From positions 37,200-101,199 of the forward strand of contig NOWV01000233.1 in assembly GCA_003344405.1 (NCBI GenBank): a stretch of DNA of 64,000 nt, read 5' to 3'. The notes below the pieces were generated by a model that was not told where the DNA came from, made no database searches, and saw nothing but the letters and a program-made list of their open reading frames with translations. Shown piece after piece: positions 13,737 to 29,500 of the stretch (position 1 is its first letter; the number at the start of each line of letters is the position of its first letter). The translations under genes and the position numbers were made by a program. This stretch comes from Trichoplax sp. H2. Lineage: Eukaryota; Placozoa; Uniplacotomia; Trichoplacea.

Positions 13737-15596
13737 TTTTTACCAGGCCACACGAAAGAAGCTTAGAAATTAAAAATTTCACACTCTATTAAGAACCCAC
13801 AACAGTACCTCCTAATAGTAATAGTACGTAGTATTTATATACTTCTCCGGTTATCAAAGATGACATAAGCATGATCTAAATATAGTATAATGAAAGACAT
13901 GCGAACTCGTACGATCATAACTGGTTCTTAAATTATATACTCGATGTCATCAGATCCATTATTAATATTGAGGATTGGAATATTAATTCTGTTATATATT
14001 CTTCAAATATTAATTAATCATTTTCAAATTGAATCAGCTAATTGTAAAATATCAGATAAATTAAGAAATTTCTTGATAAATGTGATTAATTGCGGCTTAA
14101 TATTTCTAGGGAATATAGATAGATGGAATAGATAATATGTTACTGTCGTTTAATTATGATTATCAATAGGAAGATCAGAATAGAATTAGTTATAGAAATA
14201 CATAAATACTATGTTTATTAATTTAAGCTATCTTTTGTTTTATGACCAGTTTTTTTACACCAGTAAGCACTCATTCTTCCTCGCATTATGGTTTGCACAC
14301 TTCAATCATAGATAATAAATTCAAACATTAATTCATTTCTACCATTATCGAAGACCATACTATACATTATTTTGAGGACAACGCATTATCATTCTTATGC
14401 ATTTATACGAATGGCTAAACTCTTATCATTCCTTCAACAACTGGGAAATTAACAAACTCAAATTTGAGTTCTACATTAATCATTGCTCACGTAATATTGA
14501 TTGCTACAATAAAATAGCAAGAGCAATTTTATAAACTAATCTAGACTCAATGATATATTTTATCGCTTCTTAAATTAATTTTAAATAATCTATTGTAGAC
14601 TTTAATTCATATTTACTTATTACTAAATATAATTTTATTGTTAAGAATTTATATCGTAATCAAATTTTGTATTACTATGTAAAATTTATCAACTCTTCAA
14701 TGCCACTGGTAAAATTTCTATGATAAGTAGAACTTTCTGTTCTAGCCCTTTAATTAGCAGAAGTCTTTCGTGGTGATATTGATCTGATTAATGGTTTATT
14801 CCTTTGTCTTTGTCTTACTCTAAACTTTTCTGTAATTTTAAAATTTTAAGCGTAATATGGCAATTTAAGCAGTAAGATATTAAGCTGATTGCGTTAGCTG
14901 CAGAAAATTATCTTGGCTATAAAAAAGAAATGCTTTCTTGTTAAGATTTGAGCCATGCATAATTTTTGTACTTTACGCGGCTATATAAACTGATCGAATA
15001 CCCTAAGATCTTGCAAAGACATTTCTCTACAACTTATGGTGTGGTTATCGCTTTTGAAACGCATTTTCTAAAGTCTAGAATATTTATATCATCAAAGTAA
15101 GCAATGACAATAATAGGATACTGTGATGATCGTTCCCTTTGAATCTTTATGATTTTGTTAGCAATTATCAAATATTATACGAGAATTGATAGTATATCCA
15201 AGTCATTAGTCCAAGTAAATTGTTCTTCAAGATTGCTAAGACTTTCTTTTCATAATATTTGTGCAATAATTATAATCGAAGATTTAACAAATAAACAATT
15301 ACGGTAGAGAGATCTGCATGGTATTCTTATTTCACTAATAAAATATCTTTGTAATTTTACTTCAATTGTCTGGTGATTTTGCTATTAGGGAAAAATTAGT
15401 AATGAAAATGCGCTATTGATGTGCTAGGCCTTACTTTCATTATTACCAGTTATTTGCATTTGAAACGAGTTTATATAGAGTGAGTTATATCGTATTTATT
15501 TACTAAAGGTATTTTTACTTTTTACAATAGAGGCATTACCTTACAGTATCAATTTTAAGCGTTAGTATTCCCAATTTTCTTGGAAGTAGACTAAAA
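13737..15596. other. Divergent intergenic region between AP1 and AP2
   Basis: This 1.86 kb separates the start codons of two head-to-head aspartic-protease-family genes, so it should contain both promoters. It is very AT-rich. No TATA box or start site can be assigned with confidence. A 63-codon hydrophobic open frame at 13944-14135 begins with ATG but is low-complexity, and I do not call it a gene. Confidence 0.4.
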
Positions 15597-19575
<3,979 letters not shown>

Positions 19576-22500
19576 ACTTCGTAATGATCCCTAACATTAG
19601 CTAATATCGTATTATATTGTGTCGTCTAATTAGCTAGTAGTCATAGTCGTACGCTAAAAAATAAAGTGCGACTGTAAGATCAGTTAAGGCAACAGATTTT
19701 ACCTTTCTACACTTTCTAATTGCAATTTATCAAACTCTATCAATATCATTCTATGAAGTATACTAAATATTAGAGAATTTGATTTCTTTATAATGTAGTC
19801 AATGATTAGAAGTCTATTTAGGAGTAATATACATTCTAATGTTTTCATAACTTTTATTGCAGTGTAGTAATTTGGTAATATGCTATCGTTAAACCTTCTA
19901 GCTATTACATTTAAAATAGTAATTATTATTTTGTTATCGCCTTTGTATTGACGCTAATGTTAAACGGCTAATGAAGAACTTTCTAATTTGCTATGTATAA
20001 GCTACGTTACTATTAAACATGATTGAATAATTTAATACAATAAAGCATAACAGAGCACAACAACTGTATTATCTCGTACAATTAACAGTACTGTACTTTT
20101 GTACAGCATACAGTACACGGATAACGGTAAAAAGTTACAGAACCTCTGACAGGTCTATCAAATGGTAATACTATCTGTTAAATGAGCACATTATCGTAAA
20201 CCGTCAGCAAAGCGACGGGAGTTTGCACTAGTATCTCTTAAATTGATACTTAGTACTCTCCATCTTCTATGTTATGTAGATTAATCAATCGGCTAGCCTC
20301 CCTACAAGGTTGTTGTTTTACTATTAGAACTTTGAGATTGTTATGCTGCTACCGTAAACTATCAAAAGCTGCCATTCCAACTAAATTATTCAATGTAGGT
20401 ATGAAATCATCAACTTGACTAAACACGAATACATGCACTAAAGTTAAATCCTCTAGTTGGTGACACATTCTACTAAAAAAATAAGACAAAAACAATAATT
20501 TGTTTTGTATATCTGCCAATAATCATGTTAACTTAATCCCTTTGTTTACGGAAATATCATGAAATACTACGTTTCGGTGCCAATAAATGCTCTATGTAGC
20601 AAGTAAAGTTAATTTAGAGGAGTACAGCGATAAATATGAAGCTCACTGAGCACAATAGGCAAATGTAGGGACTATCAGAGTCACGTTAAGTTACATTACT
20701 AAGTATATCCTTAAACACATGAGCTGGTTTTAAGCACTTTTATATGAGTCCAGATGGTGTGATATCAATTGCTGAGAAATTTACAGTTTGTGAAGTAGTG
20801 AAGGCAAGAAATTAATCCGAATTAATGTTCAAGATAATAATATTTACTTGTACTGTAACTATTCATACTATAGATATAGCATCAATAAATTGAAATTTAT
20901 TCGGCGACTTTTATGGATCAATAAATAGCCCTAACATTTAAGAAATTAAAAGTATAGCTCGTTTAATGCAACCGTTTTGTAAAGATGGCATAAAATAATA
21001 TCATTACGTTGTTGTTGCAATTCGCTGTAACTTGGGGCTAAAGTTACTTAATGCGGTGATAGCCACAAAGTTTGGTGTTATCGATTTTTAATGTAGTTAT
21101 TGCATTGAAGTATTTCGATAGCGGAATTAATTCCATCCGTAACCTGTATAAGAAAAAACAACTGCAATTTCCAAATTGACCTTCAAAGCACCAATTGAAG
21201 GGATATTATAAATGTGCCGAAGCATTCTCAAAAGTAACGAAAAATGAACAATAATTTCTTGTAATCTTTACTTTATTACATACATTCGGTTCGCCTTACA
21301 AACACCTGATACTATCTAGTTGCAATCAGACTATTGCGGTTATTACAATAAATTTTACTGAATTACTTACAAAATGATTTTTCTGAAAACAATCATTTCT
21401 TTCGATAGCGTTTTTGATAACTTCCTAAGCAATCTTGAGCGAAGCCAGAAGATCGAAGCATATTCTTTCGAGTCAGATTGTCCCAAAAATAGCAGGATCT
21501 TTACTCGTAATAATTACCTGTAAGGTCAATTGGACTTTTCATCTCTGTATTATTATGTATGATTTACATATTCGCCAGTTATACCTATTTAGATTGTTTC
21601 TAAAACGATATACTCAGTAACTAAATGTGTACGAACACGACGGTACTCTACCTGAATGGCATCATCAAGTTTTTATGTTTGCCTAAAGCAATTGTTCTAG
21701 AACTTTAAATGTACCAATAATTACTATAATTTGATAGAAACTATTATTACTGCAATTTAAGTTTTAAAAGCATCATTAAATTGGTATTAACAAACACTGT
21801 ACGATATGATAAATGAATCTTATTGGAGAGAATAGTATGCGAAGCTTTAAACTGTTACAGTATTGGTTTATCACTCCAATAATGTAAGATTAGACTAGCT
21901 TTTAACTGTTTCACTTAATCACTTTGCTTACGTTGGTATTACAAATATCGTAGAAGAACATTGCAATATGTTTAATGTTGGATGTAACTGTAGTTCAGGA
22001 ATATTGCATCGGTCAAAAACTCAAATCTATTGTATATCCTGTTTTCTTTTCGATTTTTGATACAGATTCGATCAGTAAAAAGATACAGATTTAGTTGCCA
22101 TTTCTATTATACGTTAAAATTAGCCTCTTTATGAAAAAATGTATGCTTTATTGCTGTAGGTAAATTATGTAAATTTAGAATGATTATTTTACAGTACGTC
22201 CATACATAAGCTGTTGTAAAGGACAATGGCTAAGTAAATGGTAGAAATAACTGTTATAACTGCAAAAATAATAATTTAGGCTTGAAGTTATCAAGGTAAA
22301 ACGATATTTAAAATTTAAAGTTCTTTATGGCACAAAGAAACCATTAGCAGGTATTGCTAGGAGTAGATTTTACGCTGAGCTACGACAAATTAGATCAGCA
22401 TAAAGATGTTAATTAACGCAATTTTCACAAAATGACGGCATTATATGCAATACTTTTGATTTCTTAAATATTACAGCAACTTGTTAATCTTTACAAATCA

Positions 22501-23174
22501 CCGAATAGATTTCGATTTACTTAGGCTATGTCCGTAATATGGAAAGTCACGGTACTGGTCAATGTTTTTAACCTAACTTAGTTTAGATTAATTTCTTGTC
22601 TTCACAATTTCACAGACTGTAAATCTCTTAGCAATTCATTTAACAGTCCGTACTTGTATACGTGAGATTTACATGTGCAGAAATTACAATATTTTAAGAT
22701 TTTTCATTACTCTTCAATACCTTTATATGAGATTAAGGCTACAAAGTAGAATAAAGTTTAGGTTATGGATGTGCTATTTATCTTAAATCATCCCTTCGAT
22801 ATTAGCTTCTACAACAAGTTAAAAGGCATGAAATCGCTTATGTCCGCTATATTCCTAAATCTTCAGTAAATTGGTTAGAAACTTTATCATTAACCTATTT
22901 GCTACCGCTTATAAGGTTCATGAAACTTGAAAATTTAACTTAATCTATTTTCTATGCTGACGTTACTTTAATGTTTTATTTTCACTGAATAACTAAGATG
23001 ACACAATTAGCCCATGCTGCTACACATTATCGCTAAGTCAAAAAATCCATATTTTATATTCCTCAATTTGATTATTTTGGGATGTAATATAGTTGCTGCT
23101 TATTAATTTGGAATTGATTAATTTAAAATTAGTTTCAAGGTCAAAAATTTTGCTGAATGTGCGAGCAGGTAATA
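19576..23174. other. Convergent intergenic region, no gene found
   Basis: Between the 3' ends of AP2 (plus) and R1 (minus). Open frames are short and start with non-ATG codons; the 61-codon frame at 21435-21620 has no recognisable motif. Palindromic GTACTGTAC-like stretches occur around 20085-20125. I see no RNA gene. Confidence 0.45.
19660..19665 (+). terminator. Poly(A) signal AATAAA of AP2
   Basis: AATAAA 85 bases after the AP2 stop codon, followed by a GT-containing stretch; a plausible 3' end for the mRNA. Confidence 0.5.
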
Positions 23175-23500
23175 CTATTTCAAACACTTGAATTCTTCGA
23201 ACTTACGCTTCATTCTTTTTCCTAAAGTATCTAATGAACGTGCAGATGAATTTTCTAATGCGTCGCAAACTACTAAAAAATCGTAATCGTCACGAGATAA
23301 AAGGATTTCCATTAAAGCTACAGATCGATCAGCTGTATTTTGCTTCCCATTTATATTCTCAATTTCTGCCGGTGTTAAGACACGCTCGCGTCGTAAAATT
23401 TGCTTGATTTCGTCATATGGATTTTTTCTCTCAAATTCTTCACGACAACATTCTAGTGCTTTCCGGGTTGCGCTGCTTAATGAGGGCGGACTTTTTGGAT
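23175..23500 (-). CDS. R1 terminal exon: CARD domain
   Basis: Encodes 108 codons ending at TAG, with a typical CARD pattern: an RKALECCREEF helix, LRRERVLTPAEIENIN (the L..ERVLT.EE.e.I signature), ADRSVALMEILLSRDDYDF and VVCDALENSS. CARDs pair with other CARDs in apoptosis and innate-immune signalling. Compared with the paralogous exon at 34668-34993, the expected acceptor TTCTAG|AT reads TTCTCG|AT here. The next AG, six bases further (AAAG|AT), keeps phase 1 and the frame, costing two residues. The protein ends KCLK, whereas the R2 copy stops two residues earlier because of a one-base deletion. Confidence 0.82.
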
Positions 23501-26500
23501 CTTTATCGAGAAGTATTACAGAAGACCGGTAAGATTAATGTTATACGTGCCCTATGAGAATTTAGCTAGTAACTTTAGCTTGCAGCTCAACTACAAAAAT
23601 GTAACTATTGCAAATCATAATTTTTTAAGACTTGGAGAAAGAAGGTGACAGTACCAGCTAGTTCGCTCAAAAAAGCGTGAATAAACGTCATTATACACTG
23701 ATAAAATAATTCCTTATAACAACTACCATAACGATCTAAAACAAAAACACAAAGCTCTTATCTTGATTTAGTCTATAACTATCGCAGTCACTAATCTAAA
23801 ACTATCACATATAGAATTATGAAAATAAAGGCAATGTACTATCTAAACTGAAAAATTAATATCGTAAAGTTCTGAATGAATCTCAATAAGATGCATACTT
23901 AATTTCCGTTGTAATTCATCATATTAGACATGGAATAATAACAGAAATTAAACTCATTTTTCTAGCACTAAAACGCATCCTAACTTTTACGGACTGCGAT
24001 CAAAACGTTTACGGTAACTTCACTAACCATTCAAGGAATTTGATTGTCCACGAGCCACCTTGGAATCCTCTGATAAAAGAGGAGACTGATTTCGCTTCCT
24101 TTTAGTACTACAGAATGATGATGCTGATTCTAAATTTTCGCCACTATTTTTTTCCAAAGAGCTATCAGGGATAGATTCGTAGTCAGACTGATTTTCGTCT
24201 TCTCCTGTAATACAAGTACATTTAGACATTATTATATTAATATTATACCCTTAATTATTAAATAAAATTAAAGACGAAAGAATAGTTGAAACGGACATAA
24301 GTCTTTAAAAGCAAATAATAAATAGTTTTTGTTATGGAGTTAGACTCATACGAATATACGAGACTATCTGACTTTCACTTTCATATATTTGGCTATCTAG
24401 CAATTGGGCGTCGATTATATTTCATTTTGCATCACAGTAATCTACCTGTAATACTTCTGTAAATTATTAAAAGCTAATTCTTATCACGTAGAGTATCGAC
24501 AATAATCTCACCTTCACATGATATCGATTTGTCATCAAAATCATTCGCTTCGTTTGGTAGGGCTACTTCTATAATGTTTTCAGTAAATATTTAATTCATA
24601 AATGAAATAGTCAGTTATCATTTTAATGGCATACGGAGTATTAGGTAATCGTGCTTTTATAAAGAAAAAAGTTGAGAGATTGAAAAATGTACTAGAAAAT
24701 AGCTAGAAATTTTTTTCAATTTTGTCAAAACTAAAGTAACTCTTTGACATTCGCATATATGTAAATTTGCAATAACTGGTGAGAGTTGTTGCGTATAAGT
24801 AAAATGAAAATAATTGTAACTGATGAGAGTTATGATATACGAGTAAATTTGTAAAACTCATAACTGATGACAGTTATCATGTATGAGTAAATCTGCAACA
24901 ATCATATCAGATGAGATTTATGATACTATCTCATAATACTCTATATCTGATTGCATGATATCAAGAAATAAGCAATATTAATTTCATTATTTCCAACAAT
25001 TAATTACTGCTGAAAGACTGTGGGTATGTAACTCGAATTCTAAGCTCAAAATAGTACCTGGTATGCATTCGTATAATTTCCAGTCTTTTATCACGTTCGC
25101 CGAGAAAAACAAACCGCATGTCGAACATTTAATCATACCATTTTTTATTAGCTTCGGAATGAGAATTAGTCTTTCGCATTCTTGACATTCAATATAAAAA
25201 TGACACTGAATGTCCTCCCGAGATAAAGTTTGACTTTTGACTACTTTAAGTAATTCATTTTTGAAATTAATATGGGGCTGATCATTCGCTATTGAATCTG
25301 TTGCTCTTTTTTTAATTAGTTCGTTTACTTCGTCATTATTATTGACAACCTGATAAGAGTATTGCAAACAAATATGCGTACAACTTTTTTTTATTCTTAC
25401 GATGTAATTATTATGACTTGGGAAGTATTCGGCACATTGCCTATATAATTTGACTTTCCAGCCTTCTTGACTTGATGATAGAAAGTTATAAAAGATCTTA
25501 CCGGTGATATAAGAAAATTTTTCCGGGTTAAAGCCTAAATAGAGACAGCTAGAATGATAGAATGTACTTAAATTACGGTTTAATTTCGTTTCGCATGGCG
25601 TCAATGAATATGGAAAGAAGTAATCCATTTGTGTATTAAGATTGTCTTGCATCGTCTCCGACTTTCCTAGAAATCGATAGATGAGGCCATAATATTCCAT
25701 AATTTGCACGATTTTTTCTACATCAGTGTCATCTAAGCAATATCCATTTAATATTGCTTTGATTCCATTCTTTGGTACTACGCCTGTCTTTTTAGCGTGT
25801 TCGTAGTATTTTCTTTTTCTACCAGACATCGGAAGCTTGCTACGTTCATCTCCAATTTTATAAACCTCATTTATGATCGTAATGAGCCACAAAATGTTAA
25901 TAACTAAGATGTCAACTTTTTCACCTGCTTGATAAAGCAGAACATCACCAATGTCCTGTAAATATTCGAATATATTTAAAACCGATATTTCTCCGTCTTC
26001 AGTATCGATAGAATCTTGTATTTCTTTCAACGCTATCATTTGTTTACCTCTCCTTTTTATCGCATTTAATGTCTCATCTCTATCATCTATTGAATTTGGC
26101 ATATGAAGCTTTGTAGCTATGCCAGAGTCGATCCATTCAATAAATGTACTTCCTTTCAATTTTACGGTAGGTACAGCCTTGGCAATGTTACAAATTAGTT
26201 TTTGGAAGTCTCTACAACTCTGACTTTCTCGTATTTTATAACTTTTACCATCTTTATCTAGTTCATAATCAATTATAATCTTAGGAGTGCAAAAATTTTC
26301 TGAACATGAAGGTACTTTGGCAATTAGCGCTGCCATTAAAGAATCAAATCGTGAAAATGACTCTTCTTCGCTCAAGTTAGAGTCATAATTGATAGGAATT
26401 AATATAACTAACGGCGAGCAGAATTCTTCAGGAACTCCATTGATATCGACGATAAAGCGCTCCCTTTGACCGGTTAGATTAATAGTATTAATTATCCACT

Positions 26501-29500
26501 CGCACAATACGGCGACATCTTCATGGTGGCTATCATCTTGCTTATATAGTGAATTTTCAAATGCTTTAGCATTAACATCAAATGTAGATATATAAATATG
26601 AGACTGAAAATTGTAAAGCTGATAATGTCCTGGATTGTTACAATTCCAAATTTTTGCGTAAAATTTATCGCTGCAAGCATTATTTAGCCCATTAGAATAC
26701 GAATTTCTGTCCTTTATAGATTGCTGAAGGAAAGTATGACAATTAGGACTAGATAACATACGATGCTGATACTGTTCGTTATCTACATTTTCTATATTCT
26801 TTTGAAGATTTCTTGTGGTTGATGGGATATTACTATTAGAGAATGATAAAGATCTGATCATATTGCTCATAGATTTATTTCGACTAATTATTTCATCGAT
26901 ATCGATAACGGTGGATATAGGAATCATGCATCGATCATGATGTTGCTTAGTTAATAGTTCGAAAATGGCTGATTTACCAACACCATTACTTCCAATTAAT
27001 ATTGTGTTAATAAAATGAAAACTGCACTCTGTGCTAAAGGCCCCATTTTCACTAGAGTGTGGAACTTCTTGTATCTGTAGGTCTAATTACAAATTATGAA
27101 ATTTTAATATGAATGAATAAACACAAAGAAGACTCCAAGTACTGACGTAGCTATAATTTAATGCCTCTGTGATGTAATTAAGAGTAAATTGTTGAGTTAT
27201 TATTTAATCTACATAAAAGTCAAATTCACTCTGTATGCGGTTTCATAGCAAGAAGTTTAAAGTTAAAACAAGTTGATCCAAATCATATAAATTAAGGATC
27301 TAAAACGCCGTTATTACTAATTACGAGTACAATATTAATGAAGGTTGAGAACTTACTGCAAGTCAAACCTTTGCAAAATGAAACATTTACACCAGCAAAA
27401 TTAAATATTTCAAGTTATAACTAAAAATTGTGACTCTTCAGCTGACATCACAACAAGCGTTATTTCTTAAATTAGATATTAACCTATCAGAGGCCAGAAT
27501 TTTTCAAATAGTGATCCACTTCTCCATATTACTTTTATGGGCAATGTTAATACGTACCGTAGCTATCAAATAAATTACGTTATATTTCCTGCGCTAAAAA
27601 TATGATACTAAAGTGTAGAGATAACTCTAACACAGGCAAAGCACAGACTCGGCGATATACGACTCGTATGTAATTAAATGCTCATAAGGCTAATGAGACC
27701 TTGAAATCGTAGTATATCCTGGAGAACTTTAACAATAATCATCATTGCTGCTGAATGTCTCCTGGTCTTTCTCTCTCACCCAGTTACAGTGTATTATTTT
27801 TACCTTTTACAAAGAATTTTTTAACAAAGTAACGTACCTGAAATGGTTTCTATCGATGAAGAACGGTTAAAGCTGACTTGATCGTTTTCTTGGCCGGCTA
27901 ATTCTACTACATCAGTATCTACAAATTGATTTTACTTTAAAGTTAACTTTAAATTTGCTATTGATTGATACGTCAAAAAAGGCTCACAGCATTGAAAATA
28001 TTTTGAAATCATAAAATTTAGTATAAACGTTATTAATAAGCTAGGATAGCTGCTGCCGAAGAATAGCACCTACCAATGGATGATGAACGAATGCTTTTTC
28101 CGTCTAGAATATTTTCCTCTTGAGTTTTAATTATATTAATTGAGAATAAATCAGAAATATTATGAAAATCGTAATATTTCCACATTCCTTAAGTAATTTG
28201 CTGTACATTAGTAATAAAACCAGCTATTTCTACCATTCTTTCACATTTACGAAATAATATCTTCCTACAGGGCTGTTCCTTATTCTATACTAGTACTAGT
28301 ATTAGTATTACCACCACTAGCTACAATATAAGCGATAAGCACACACATATCGGTACTAACTATATCATGATAATTAGAACATTCAGAATTACAACATGCT
28401 CCAAATTTTAATTTAGCTGCATGTTCATACGTATATACTAGCCTTGGTCATCAAACTGTCATCAAAGTTCATTCATTAATAATTTGGATCAATTTTACAA
28501 TTTTTACTACATGTTTTTTCGAAACTTACCTGCAATCACTGTATTTGTTAAAGGTCTTTCATTTGTTGATTTTTTACCCTTTACTATGAATTTGACAGTT
28601 AAAAAACGAATATTAATAAATTTTTACCTACATAGCATTACCCTTATTGACTGCTAACATATATTTGGTTGACGTATGATGTACATTACTAGATTGATCA
28701 CCTCTTGTGGTAGTTGCTTGGGTTAATATACAATCTAAAAATTAAAAAAAATATTTGAATTCTTACGTAGTAATTTATAATAACTTATTATCGAGTGCAG
28801 GTTACAGATTCATACTCGCCATTTTGTGGGGTCATGATACTTAGCATAACCGCTTCAACTGATTTCGTAAAATATTGTAACTATTATTTAGACTACTTGC
28901 AACAAATATGAACGACTTACCATGAGATAAATTTAAACTTTCATCGTCACTAAAGTCAAACCCTTGAGCATTATTAACAAGATAAATTTAAAATCAGTCC
29001 TGAGCTGTCTCCTATAATCATGAGTTCAAGCTATAACTTTAGACTTTTGTAGATCTTAAATAATGTACTGTGGCTTAGAGATTCACGGACTATAAGCTCA
29101 TGTGTGTACGTCGTAGCTACCGTGGCTATTTCGATAGCCAGTTAATTTCAATAGGGTAGTTCATCTAAAAAATAGTAGCCATATTTACTACAAGTTCATT
29201 TTCCGCCGTATTATTGATAATTAACTTATTAATCCAAGAAATTACGAAACGGTACTTAATATTAACAAGTAACCGTAAAAAATTGACTATTGATCCATGC
29301 TTCTTGTAATTTATCAGATATAGATTATTGCAAAACTTCACCCTGAGCTACAAAAAGATGTATCAGGTAATATAGTACATAGGGTATTAAGACTTGCAAC
29401 TATAAAATGATTATGTTATAGATAGATATACATTCATAGAATACGAGTACCGGGATAATGCTTTGATAAATCGGCGGCCTCGCTATTAGGGTTACTATTT

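Noticed and set aside
13944-14135. 63-codon ATG-started hydrophobic frame between AP1 and AP2
   Set aside because: Low-complexity Ile/Leu/Asn composition expected from AT-rich DNA; no homology or splice context.
23501-23530. Upstream acceptor for the R1 CARD exon near 23520
   Set aside because: In-frame reading upstream meets a stop and no AG gives phase 1; paralogues place the border at TTTCTAG|AT, so the AG at 23501-23502 is preferred.
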